This document shows, piece by piece, positions 43,795-52,008 of a stretch of DNA of 64,000 nt. Numbering within the stretch: position 1 is the stretch's first letter; the number at the start of each line of letters is the position of its first letter. A program made the position numbers and the translations under genes. The notes beneath the pieces are model-generated. The model made no database searches and was not told where the DNA came from. It saw only the letters and a list, made by a program, of their open reading frames with translations. This DNA is from Muribaculum gordoncarteri (GTDB lineage: Bacteria; Bacteroidota; Bacteroidia; Bacteroidales; Muribaculaceae): assembly GCF_004803695.1 (NCBI RefSeq), contig NZ_CP039393.1, forward strand, positions 2,046,001 to 2,110,000, given 5' to 3'.

Positions 43795-45156
43795 ATGGAG
43801 AAATCTGTTGACCCGATGCTCGTACTCGGCAAGGCAGTTGATATGAGTGTAAAAGTCCGGGGCGGGGATTTTCCGCTTGGCGCATTGCCGATGAAAATTC
43901 AGAGAATCGTCAGGGAGGCTAATGACTGTTACGGATATCCGGTGGATTATCTTGCAGGGGCTATGCTTGTGGCTGTCGGTCTCGGTATCGGCAACACCCA
44001 TTTCGCCCGGCTCAAAGGGAAATGGGATGAGAGTGCCATACTTTTCATGGCTCTTGTCGGAAGGCCGGGCGCCTGCAAGTCGCATCCGTTGAATTTCGCA
44101 ATCAGACCGTTCACCGAGCTGGACGGTGTGGCAACACGCGCTTATGTCAAGGCGTGTGAGGAATACGAGCGTCAGCGCGAGTTACCGATAAAGGAACGCT
44201 CAGAGCCGCATCCCGTCGCCCCTGTATGCAAACGGTTCCTGATTTCAGATGCGACACCCGAAGCGATGTTGCTTATCCACTCGCAGAATCTGCGCGGCAT
44301 CTGTATGTGGAATGATGAACTCGCGGGCTGGTTCAAGAACTTCAACCGATACAACAAAGGTTCTGATGAAGAATACTGGCTAAAGCTGTTCAACGCAAAT
44401 CCATCATTCTCTGACCGCAAAGGAGTGAAGAATTCGGTATATATCAGCCGCCCTTTCATCTCGGTGGTGGGGACTATCCAGAACGGTATTCTCAACGAAC
44501 TTGCGCAGGGAAGCCGCACATCAAACGGTTTTATCGACCGCTTGCTGTTTGTCATGCCCCACAATCAGGACAAACAGCCGTGGAGCGACAAAGAGCCAAC
44601 TTTCGATATAGAAGCGGAATGGGCGGAGATAATAGAAAGGCTCGTCGCTATTCCATACGAAACGGATACAGACGGAAATGTCATAGCTAACATCCTACCC
44701 TTTGCGCCGGATGCGAAGACAAGACTCTACGAATGGCAGCGTCGGAACACTGAGGAATGTAACCGGGAGGAATGTGACGCACTTAAAGGCGTTTACAACA
44801 AATTCGATTTCCATGCCATACGTTTCTGCCTGATATTGCAGATGGCGCGTTGGGCCTGCGGTGAGGCCGACAGAACGGTTATAGATCTCCTTTCGGTGGA
44901 AAATGCCATATCGCTCGTGGATTATTTCAAGGCGACCGCCAGAAAAGTACATGGCATCATCAGCGAAATGTCGCTGACCGAGCAGCAGAGAGCCATCATC
45001 GCTGCGCTTCCCGACTGTTTCACGACCGAAGAAGGGATAGCCGTGGCGAGGGAGAACGGTATGCCGGGACGCACGTTTCAGGACTTTCTCAAACGGTCTG
45101 TTTCGTTAGGCACATATTTCCAGCGTGAGAAACATGGGCATTATTCCAAACTCTGA
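43795..45156 (+). CDS. DUF3987 protein with modified Walker A motif
   Basis: The 453-aa protein is homologous to that at 30408-31952 but lacks the long N-terminal tail. It has GRPGACKSHPL as P-loop, MWNDELAGWFKNFNRY as Walker-B-like block, and SNGFIDRLLFVMPH. Its C-terminal winged-helix-like segment ends FQREKHGHYSKL, parallel to the ..NTHGNYTKL end of the other copy. It probably works with the downstream Toprim primase. Confidence 0.88.
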   Translation: MEKSVDPMLVLGKAVDMSVKVRGGDFPLGALPMKIQRIVREANDCYGYPVDYLAGAMLVAVGLGIGNTHFARLKGKWDESAILFMALVGRPGACKSHPLNFAIRPFTELDGVATRAYVKACEEYERQRELPIKERSEPHPVAPVCKRFLISDATPEAMLLIHSQNLRGICMWNDELAGWFKNFNRYNKGSDEEYWLKLFNANPSFSDRKGVKNSVYISRPFISVVGTIQNGILNELAQGSRTSNGFIDRLLFVMPHNQDKQPWSDKEPTFDIEAEWAEIIERLVAIPYETDTDGNVIANILPFAPDAKTRLYEWQRRNTEECNREECDALKGVYNKFDFHAIRFCLILQMARWACGEADRTVIDLLSVENAISLVDYFKATARKVHGIISEMSLTEQQRAIIAALPDCFTTEEGIAVARENGMPGRTFQDFLKRSVSLGTYFQREKHGHYSKL

Positions 45157-45240
45157 CATCTGCGCTTTCTGCATTTTCCGCATTTTGAGCCGACAAAATG
45201 CGGGTTGCGCAGAAAATGCAAGCAAAATCTTTGAGAATCT

Positions 45241-46323
45241 ATGAACGCACACCGATTCATTCTCCAGCCCTATAAGGGAGTTGGTAGCCGACATTGTTGC
45301 CCTGCCTGTCATAAAAAGCGTTGCTTTAGCCGATATATCGATACCGAGAAACAAATCTCGTTTCCTGATGATGTTGGCAGATGCGACCATGAGCAGAGCT
45401 GCGGCTACCACCTGACACCGAAGGAATATTTTGAGCATAATCCGGAGGCTAAGCCCTTGCACTCTGATTTCACAGCTCCGTCAGCATGGCGAGCCAAGCC
45501 GACCGAGCAGCGAAAGCCGACATCGTTCATCGCGGCAGAGACTGTTGCACAGACTCTGCACGGCTATGAGAAGAACAATCTCTATCTGTTCCTCCGCTCC
45601 AAGTTCGGAGCCGAGGACGCTCTCCGGCTGATGAAAGATTATCGCGTCGGCACCTCGAAGCACTGGCCGGGGTCATGCGTATTTTGGCAGACCGACATCA
45701 AAGGCTGTGTACGCACTGGGAAAGTCATGCTCTACGATGCCGACAACGGCAAACGTGTAAAGCACCCGTTCAACCATGTTACATGGGTTCACTCGCTGTT
45801 GAAGTTGCCCGATTTCAATCTGCGTCAGTGCTTTTTCGGTGAACATCTGTTGCCGATGAACAGAGGCAAGCCGGTTGCCATTGTCGAGAGCGAAAAGACG
45901 GCACTTGTGGCAGCTTATTATCTGCCCGAATATGTGTGGCTCGCTTCCGGCGGTAAAAACGGTTGCTTCAATTCCGATGCTCTCCGTGTTCTCCGAGGCC
46001 GTCAGGTAATTCTGTATCCCGACATCGGCGCGACCGACCAATGGCGACATAAACTGAGTTTGCTCCGCGATCTCGGTATCGAGACAAGTATCTTCAACTA
46101 CCTTGAAGAAGTTGCCACCGATGACGAGCGAACAGCCGGACTTGACATAGCAGACTACCTCCTGCAAATCGAGCCTGACCAAGCTGTGCTGCAATCTATG
46201 ATACGCCGAAATCCGATTTTGCAGAAACTCATTGATGACCTGCAACTCACTCTCGTGTCAGTCGAACGGTATGACCCGGATACTGATGCTATTCACAAAC
46301 CCTCAAACACTGAAAAACAATGA
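45241..46323 (+). CDS. DUF6371/Toprim primase-like protein
   Basis: The 360-aa protein has an N-terminal zinc-binding part (CCPACHKKRCF; CDHEQSCGYH) like CHC2 primases and a Toprim-like core: AIVESEKTALVAAYYLPEY (the conserved Glu) and VILYPDIGATDQW (the DxD equivalent). It likely synthesises primers for the element after transfer or during replication. It overlaps the DUF3408 gene by 4 bp. Confidence 0.85.
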   Translation: MNAHRFILQPYKGVGSRHCCPACHKKRCFSRYIDTEKQISFPDDVGRCDHEQSCGYHLTPKEYFEHNPEAKPLHSDFTAPSAWRAKPTEQRKPTSFIAAETVAQTLHGYEKNNLYLFLRSKFGAEDALRLMKDYRVGTSKHWPGSCVFWQTDIKGCVRTGKVMLYDADNGKRVKHPFNHVTWVHSLLKLPDFNLRQCFFGEHLLPMNRGKPVAIVESEKTALVAAYYLPEYVWLASGGKNGCFNSDALRVLRGRQVILYPDIGATDQWRHKLSLLRDLGIETSIFNYLEEVATDDERTAGLDIADYLLQIEPDQAVLQSMIRRNPILQKLIDDLQLTLVSVERYDPDTDAIHKPSNTEKQ

Positions 46324-46817
46324 TTGCGAAAAAATCTCCGTCAACAACCGCATCCAAGTCAACCAAGTTGACAGATGCGACCAAATCCAAAGTATCAACT
46401 CTTAATCCCGATTTTATTATGGAATCAGATAACTCTATCAACTCCACTTCCACAGTTAACAGCGACAACACTGTTAACTGTACCTCTCCTACCAACGCTG
46501 ACAATCTGTTTGGCAACGAGCAGGCAGCAACCGAGGCAACAGCCATAATTGCCACAACAGAGCCGCCGAAGCAACAGCGAATCGGCAAGCAACAGCGCAA
46601 ATCGGACTTCGCCGAGTTCAAGGCAACCTATCTTGTGCCGTCAAAGCTGTCAAAGCGTCATCCGGTAAACATCGATGACAGCGTATGGGAGAAGCTTGAA
46701 CGCATCGCCCGCATCCTCGGTGACCGCGACACTACTGTCGGCAGCTATATCAACGCCATCCTGGTCGAGCATTTAACAGTATATGCCAACGACATCGAAA
46801 TCTGGCGTAAACTATGA
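46320..46817 (+). CDS. DUF3408 protein of the outer element
   Basis: The 165-aa protein has a Ser/Thr/Asn-rich N-terminal half and a C-terminal DUF3408 domain (FKATYLVPSKLSKRHPVNID; INAILVEHLTVYANDIEIWRKL). The end is nearly the same as in the protein at 35682-36149. The fold suggests DNA binding. It is followed by the candidate transfer origin and the relaxase genes. Confidence 0.88.
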   Translation: MIAKKSPSTTASKSTKLTDATKSKVSTLNPDFIMESDNSINSTSTVNSDNTVNCTSPTNADNLFGNEQAATEATAIIATTEPPKQQRIGKQQRKSDFAEFKATYLVPSKLSKRHPVNIDDSVWEKLERIARILGDRDTTVGSYINAILVEHLTVYANDIEIWRKL

Positions 46818-46951
46818 AAAATTACTATCTGACATCTCATAGGTCTAACGACATTCCGACCCATAGACCGTTCGGTAGTCCGACCTTTCCACCTAAGGTA
46901 CGTTGGTACCTCAGTACCTACTTCAGTACTAAATAACGTTAGTATTAAACC

Positions 46952-47107
46952 GACCGCAGGGAGTGGTTATCGTCAGCGCACAACTAATTCACGTCAGTGG
47001 GTTAGTTGGGGATGCAAGGGTATGTTTCGGGAGGTAAAAAATTCCCCACCCGAAACCCCTCGCATCCCGAAGGAGGCTCTCTGTTCCCTGCGGTCACCAT
47101 CCCCAAC
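46952..47107. other. Nested palindromes upstream of mobC-relaxase, candidate oriT
   Basis: Three overlapping inverted repeats occur: GACCGCAGGGA (46952-46962) with TCCCTGCGGTC (47085-47095); GTTGGGGATG (47005-47014) with CATCCCCAAC (47098-47107); and a ~20-bp stem of GGGATGC..GGG..GTTTCGGG (47009-47031) with CCCGAAACCCC.GCATCCC (47049-47068). The last two compete. The region ends just before the mobC start, where an origin of transfer is expected. Further GTACC repeats lie at 46900-46930. Confidence 0.65.
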
Positions 47108-47114
47108 CCAACGA

Positions 47115-47501
47115 ATGAGAAAGTTCAATCAGGACGCTCCCGGTGTGAAACTCCGTGGGCGACCAAAGAAAGAATCCAGTGATAAGAGAGACCGAAAAGT
47201 CTCCGTGAATTTTACCGATGCGGAGGAGCGTGAGGTGAAAGCCAAAGCTGCGGCTGCCGGTGTCAGCATTGCCGAGCTGCTTAGAATTTGCGTCTTCCGG
47301 CTCTCCGTTGTCGGTCGCCTCACCGATTTTGAACGCGAGGCGATACGCGAACTGATGTATCAAGGCAAGAATCTAAACGCTCAGGTCAAGGCGTGTCAGG
47401 CTAACGCATGGCCCTCGACAAAGCGAAAGGCAGAGACCTGTCTCGATGGAATTTTAGCCACACTCGGCAAGTTGAAAACATCAAATTCCTCATTGTTATG
47501 A
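47115..47501 (+). CDS. MobC-type relaxosome protein
   Basis: The product is 128 aa from the ATG at 47115 (MRKFNQDAPGVKLRGRPKK). The frame is open from 47022, but that start lies inside the oriT palindrome. It has a basic N-terminus, a ribbon-helix-helix (RKVSVNFTDAEEREVKAKAA) and the C-terminal MobC signature (NLNAQVKACQA). It opens or bends oriT for the relaxase, whose start overlaps its stop (ATGA). Confidence 0.88.
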   Translation: MRKFNQDAPGVKLRGRPKKESSDKRDRKVSVNFTDAEEREVKAKAAAAGVSIAELLRICVFRLSVVGRLTDFEREAIRELMYQGKNLNAQVKACQANAWPSTKRKAETCLDGILATLGKLKTSNSSLL

Positions 47502-48445
47502 TAGCAAAAATACTCGCAAAAGGAGCCGCAGCCGATATTGTTGGCTACGTCATGCGTGAGTTTCACGACAAGGAACAGTTCACCCCCGACACTTGGCGAG
47601 TGATAGATTCCGATGGAATTCTCGGCAACGATTACCGCCGAATTGTGGACAGTTTCGACATCGGAGCGAGTCTCAACAAGAGAATCAGCAAGCCCATCGG
47701 ACACATAGCCGTGAGTTTCGACAAAGCGGATTTGCCCCGTCTCACCGATGAGTTCATGGTGCAGCTGGCGAAAGAATATATGGAAAGGATGGGCATCCGG
47801 GACACGCAATATCTGATAGTTCGTCATCTCGAGACCGGCTCTCCGCACTTTCATATCGTCTATAATCGCGTCAATCTCCACGGTAAAGCCATCGATGAAA
47901 GTAACAATTTCGACAAAAGCCGTGATGCGACCAAGGCTATCAAACTGAAATACGGACTGACTTTTTCGCCGAAAAAGAAGCTGTATGAGGATGCTATTGC
48001 CGAGATGAAGCCTAAGATTCAGGCGGCGATGTACCGTTGCAAATCGTGGGACGAGTTCCGTCGACGCCTCAGTCCAGCCGGGATAACAGTCGAATTTTAC
48101 AACGACCGCGATACCGGAAAACCGCAGGGCATACGGTTCTCCGACGGCGAATTTACCTTCAACGGCTCGAAAATTGACCGCGCTTTTTCATACAAGCGTC
48201 TCGACAAATTCTTTGCCAAGAATGCCGGAATAAAAGAGACACAGCCTCAGCAAACGGCACCGATTTCTGTAACGGCAAAAGTTAAGGAATCGCCTGTGGC
48301 GAATATCGTAGAGAGCATAATCGAAACCGGATGTCAGGCTTTGGGCGGACTGTTCCAAGTCGGGCCCGGCTATGATCCCGAGGAAGAAGCTTTTATCCAC
48401 AGAATGAAAAAGAAACCCAAAAAGAAGAAAGGAAGATCACTATAA
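47498..48445 (+). CDS. Relaxase/mobilisation nuclease (PF03432 type)
   Basis: The product is 315 aa from the ATG at 47498. The three-His metal site is HLETGSPHFH at residues 110-119 (H110, H117, H119). A candidate nicking Tyr is Y17 in DIVGYVM. The C-terminal part is short and basic (KKPKKKKGRSL). It starts transfer of the outer element with the help of another conjugative element. The next gene overlaps its stop (TAATG). Confidence 0.92.
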   Translation: MIAKILAKGAAADIVGYVMREFHDKEQFTPDTWRVIDSDGILGNDYRRIVDSFDIGASLNKRISKPIGHIAVSFDKADLPRLTDEFMVQLAKEYMERMGIRDTQYLIVRHLETGSPHFHIVYNRVNLHGKAIDESNNFDKSRDATKAIKLKYGLTFSPKKKLYEDAIAEMKPKIQAAMYRCKSWDEFRRRLSPAGITVEFYNDRDTGKPQGIRFSDGEFTFNGSKIDRAFSYKRLDKFFAKNAGIKETQPQQTAPISVTAKVKESPVANIVESIIETGCQALGGLFQVGPGYDPEEEAFIHRMKKKPKKKKGRSL

Positions 48446-49227
48446 TGGCAGACATGTATTCCATCGTCAAGAAACAGGATGAGAAGATTGACGGCCTTCT
48501 CAAAATTGCGAAAGAGAACAAGGATTTGCTCACTGACATTGATACCCGGCTGGCATCAGCTCCTGAGCAGACGTTAGCCGAACCTGCGGTGCCCGACAAA
48601 ATTCAAGTCGAGCTGCCTTCGAGCATCGCCACTAACGAGTCGGTGAAAAAGCTCGTTGAGGCCGCACTCGCCAAGCAGAAAATTGATGCACTCAAAAGCC
48701 TTGACTTCTCGCATTTCCCGAAAGAACTGGCGGAGGCTTTCGCCAAAGCCTTCAAGGACGGTCTCGACAAGAATGTGAAGAATGCACTTCACGACGGCAT
48801 CCGGAATGAGTTCACAAACCAGATAACCGGACTAAATGAATCGGCAAAACGGCTTACAGACCGAATGTATAGCATCGTCAATGGCGCTATATGGGCGGCA
48901 ATTCCCAAATGGGTGTATGCCGTTGCCGGAGCCTTATTGCTTATCACAGTCGGTCTCGGCATCTGGTGCTATAATCTCAACAAGGAGAACGATCATCTTC
49001 AGAAAGTCGAGTGGCTATATCGTTACGAGCGTGTGAGCTACGACGCCGACGGCATCCGCAACATGATGCTCCGAGAAGAGGCGATGATGGTCGGCAACCG
49101 TCAGGAGCAGGATAGCATCAAAGAGATGACAATCCGACTTGAACGCCGAAAGAATGCCGACCGCACCCATGTTTATTTCCGACCGTCTGACCCATGGACT
49201 CCAGAGTCCAACAATCACCTTTGGTAA
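48445..49227 (+). CDS. Coiled-coil membrane protein of the mobilisation operon (MbeB/D-like)
   Basis: The 260-aa protein is helical (residues 5-40, 60-150) with one membrane segment (AVAGALLLITVGLGIWCY, ~175-192) and a charged C-terminus. This layout resembles the small helical proteins found after relaxase genes, which stabilise relaxosomes at the membrane (inference). It is coupled to the relaxase by overlap. Confidence 0.65.
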   Translation: MADMYSIVKKQDEKIDGLLKIAKENKDLLTDIDTRLASAPEQTLAEPAVPDKIQVELPSSIATNESVKKLVEAALAKQKIDALKSLDFSHFPKELAEAFAKAFKDGLDKNVKNALHDGIRNEFTNQITGLNESAKRLTDRMYSIVNGAIWAAIPKWVYAVAGALLLITVGLGIWCYNLNKENDHLQKVEWLYRYERVSYDADGIRNMMLREEAMMVGNRQEQDSIKEMTIRLERRKNADRTHVYFRPSDPWTPESNNHLW

Positions 49228-49248
49228 ACTTCAAACTTCACAAACCCC

Positions 49249-49668
49249 ATGAAAGCAAACTTTTTCATCCCCATCTCGGCAGGTGCTCAGATGAGTATCA
49301 AGGCCTTCTACTATGACTTCTGTCAGTACATGGTAGAGAACTATTCTGCAACTCCCGACCAGCTCATGCTCGACTGGAACTGCGTCGGCGCAACCGCACG
49401 ATACCACGGACAGAACCGAGCATTCGAGTTCCGCCTGTGGGAACATTCTGACGGACATCTCGGAATCCCCGACATGACCGTCATCGTTTCCGTGTTCTAT
49501 ATCTCCGGACTCTTGGCGAATCCACAGGCAGAAGCCGATGCCGTATCTTTATGGTTACGCGATGCGGCAAAAGCTAACGGATTCCGCCACATCGCCGACG
49601 AGAGCCACGGCCCCACGGACGCACCGAATCAGGTACCCGGATGCAAAATCGCTTGTTTAACCCTTTAA
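49249..49668 (+). CDS. Unknown protein, first of a duplicated pair
   Basis: The 139-aa protein has no recognised domain. A conserved core reads LDWNCVGATARYHGQNRAFE, then FRLWEHSDGHLGIPDMTVIV. A broken second copy of the same core follows at 49684-50208. It is the last gene of the mobilisation run (21-bp gap) and may be accessory. Confidence 0.65.
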   Translation: MKANFFIPISAGAQMSIKAFYYDFCQYMVENYSATPDQLMLDWNCVGATARYHGQNRAFEFRLWEHSDGHLGIPDMTVIVSVFYISGLLANPQAEADAVSLWLRDAAKANGFRHIADESHGPTDAPNQVPGCKIACLTL

Positions 49669-49683
49669 CACCCACTCCACCCA

Positions 49684-50208
49684 TGCAAGAAATCAAATCC
49701 ACAACCCGCGACGCCATCGTGGACTTCTTCCTCGACTTCCGCGCCAATGAGCGCAAAGCCAAGCTTGCTTGAGCTTTGCCGAATGCAGCCGAGATTGGCT
49801 GAAAGCACTTCCGTTCCTATATCTCCGAAGTGTTCGGAGCCAACCCCGATGATGCCACACTCGACTGGAATTCCGTCGGAGCCTGCATCCACCACTTCGG
49901 CGAGGACCGCACTATACAGTTTCGCCTATGGGAACGTTCAGAAGGTCATCTCGGAATCCCTGACATGACCCTCATAATCATCCGCATCAGTTTCCGAGGC
50001 GCACAAAATGTCATTCGCGCCGAAATGACCGCGTAGCAGCGGCGAGTCTGGACCGAGCCAACATTTCATCCACTGGCTGAAACAGACCGCCAAGTCGCAC
50101 GGGTTGGCTCGGACAAGCCATCGCCTCTGCTTCGCGGTCCTCCACTTCGCCGACGAAGACAGCCTGCATCCGCCTCTAACTATCCATATCCCTCCCATAA
50201 CCCTTTGA
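49684..50208 (+). pseudogene. Degenerate duplicate of the preceding gene
   Basis: The ATG at 49684 (MQEIKSTTRDAIVDFFLDFR) reaches a TGA after 29 codons. Another frame then carries ATLDWNSVGACIHHFGEDRT and FRLWERSEGHLGIPDMTLII, homologous to 49249-49668. A further frame gives HWLKQTAKSHG and ends at 50208. At least two frameshifts are needed, so it is dead. Confidence 0.75.
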
Positions 50209-50303
50209 CTGCCGCCCCGACAAGACCCTCTCTTGCCGGGGCGGCTCATTATGTCTTGTGGCATTATGTCATTATGTCATGTTATGTTTCTCGGCTCATT
50301 CGA

Positions 50304-50333
50304 TTGCAATGTCAGAACTTTTTTGTAATTTTG
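50304..50333 (+). promoter_or_regulatory. Promoter upstream of the TIR gene
   Basis: TTGC (50304-50307) and TAATTTTG (50326-50333) with 18-bp spacing match the Bacteroidetes consensus. This gives a ~110-nt leader. The rest of 50209-50451 shows no gene. Confidence 0.6.
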
Positions 50334-50451
50334 TAATTGATGATTAAAGTCTGAAAACAAGCTTATACACTTCATTAATAATTTATAACTTATAGCATTC
50401 ATCATTGGCTGGCAACCTTCAGATTTGTGCTAATTAACATCTCTTTTTATA

Positions 50452-51231
50452 ATGATTTTCCTCTCCCATAATTGGAAAGACAAACCTGTTGTTGAGCAAG
50501 TAGCACTTCGACTCAGAAAAATATTTGGACAAAACAATGTTTTCTACGATTCTTGGTCAATACAGCCCGGCGATGGTATCATAGACAAAATGAATGAAGG
50601 ACTATCAAATTGCCAATACTTCTTTTTCTTTGTCTCTGCAAATAGTGTGTCAAGTAGTATGGTGAAAATGGAGTGGCAAAATGCAATCTTTAAAGCTGCT
50701 CAAAATGCCATAAAATTTATCCCTATCCGTATGGATAACTCTCCTATGCCGATATTACTAACCCAAAGTCTCTATATTGATCTATATTCTCAAGGAATAG
50801 AGGTTGCGGTTAGACAGATTGTTGATGTTATCCAAGGGAATAACACATATCAGACTCCAACAACTCAATTCCACAATCTTGTTGCAGAAAAACAACATAT
50901 AGGGAACAAATTAAGAATAACATGTAGAGCATTGCATTTTCTAGAACCTATCTCTTCCTTTTTGTTTTGCACTTTGAATGACACCAAAGATGTCACAGTT
51001 GAAGTTCTAAATGAAACAATGCATATAGGCGGTGATCAAAACGGTGTTCCTCTAAACTCTGGATTAAAGGTGAATACTTTTATGAGAGGTGTTGAGCATG
51101 GCACAACACCAGACATGCCGTTTATTGTAGAATTTGATATATCTAAAGTCCCTGATTTCGACATTATAATGGTAATGCATAAATCTAGTCATGAAAGATT
51201 CGATGCCATACCGTTAAAGATCATTAGATAG
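50452..51231 (+). CDS. TIR-domain protein, probable NADase defence effector
   Basis: The 259-aa protein has an N-terminal TIR domain (1-130): FLSHNWKDKPVVEQVA, FYDSWSIQPGDGI, FVSANSVSSSMVKMEW with E74 as the candidate catalytic Glu, and FIPIRMD. Residues ~140-259 form a beta-rich domain I do not recognise (VTVEVLNETMHIGGD; VPDFDIIMVMHKSSHE), probably the sensor or oligomerisation part. Bacterial TIR proteins commonly deplete NAD or make cyclic ADP-ribose signals during phage infection; activity here is inferred. No ThsA/SIR2 partner is adjacent. vsr follows after 6 bp. Confidence 0.85.
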   Translation: MIFLSHNWKDKPVVEQVALRLRKIFGQNNVFYDSWSIQPGDGIIDKMNEGLSNCQYFFFFVSANSVSSSMVKMEWQNAIFKAAQNAIKFIPIRMDNSPMPILLTQSLYIDLYSQGIEVAVRQIVDVIQGNNTYQTPTTQFHNLVAEKQHIGNKLRITCRALHFLEPISSFLFCTLNDTKDVTVEVLNETMHIGGDQNGVPLNSGLKVNTFMRGVEHGTTPDMPFIVEFDISKVPDFDIIMVMHKSSHERFDAIPLKIIR

Positions 51232-51237
51232 GACAGA

Positions 51238-51752
51238 ATGGCGGATGTGTTGACACCGGAACAAAGAAGCCAGAATATGGCGGCTATCAAGGGGAAGGAT
51301 ACGAAGCCAGAGATGATTGTGCGGAAATATCTTTTCTCTCGAGGTCTGCGGTTCCGTGTTCAAGTCAGAAGGTTGCCGGGCACTCCGGATATTGTTCTGC
51401 CAAAGTACAAGACAGTCATTTTCGTCAACGGATGCTTCTGGCATGGGCATGAGAGATGCAAGTATTTCCGGCTGCCAAAGTCCAATGTCGGGTTCTGGGA
51501 AGAGAAGATAGAGCGCAATGTTGCCCGCGATGCCCGCAACGAAGCGGAGCGAAAGCCCTTGGATGGCGCGTTGTCCAGGTATGGGAGTGCGAAATCAAGA
51601 CCGTTGCACAGCGAGAGGAATATCTCAAACGCCTTTATGACCGCATTGTCAATCCGGCCCAATCATACCTTATCGGATCCAACATGGATGAACTATCCAT
51701 AGCTGCCGAGCCTGAATCAGAGCGAATTTATGGAGACAACAACCATTCTTAA
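51238..51752 (+). pseudogene. vsr: Very short patch repair endonuclease Vsr, frameshifted
   Basis: The first frame gives the N-terminal Vsr motifs: RSQNMAAIKGKDTKPEM, GTPDIVLPKYKTVIFVNGCF with the catalytic Asp, and WHGHERC of the zinc site. At about 51555 one base is lost, and the rest (LGWRVVQVWECEIK) is found only in the +2 frame. The gene therefore needs correction of one frameshift. Vsr normally repairs T:G mismatches made by a Dcm-type methylase, but no such methylase is in view. Confidence 0.85.
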
Positions 51753-51787
51753 CCTTGGTGTGTCTGTTTTTTGCCCATGACGATTAT

Positions 51788-52008
51788 TAACTTTGTCAAC
51801 GAAAGCCGAAGTCTCGAATAATTTTCGTAACTTTGTAATATAAACCGCGCTTGCGCTGACAAAGACCTCATCGACGAAAGTCGCTTTGCCTTAGGCAAAG
51901 ATTCTATGTAAGTAATAACTTATATACATCATATTAAGGAGCTTCCTTGTGGCCGCAAAGGGTTTGGTCGCCCGTCAGCCTACATAGAAGTTCTTTCTAC
52001 TTCGGGTA
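51788..52008 (+). promoter_or_regulatory. Promoter region and structured leader of the McrB operon
   Basis: Two exact -7 boxes TAACTTTG lie at 51788-51795 and 51828-51835. The ~170-nt leader holds TTTGCC/GGCAAA near 51884-51899, and TTCTATGTA (51902-51910) can pair with TACATAGAA (51981-51989) around an AAGGA/TCCTT hairpin. Good -33 boxes were not found at the standard distance. Confidence 0.45.

Noticed and set aside
50209-50451. tRNA or other stable RNA as an integration target
   Set aside because: No cloverleaf or anticodon-loop pattern could be drawn; only a promoter is supported.
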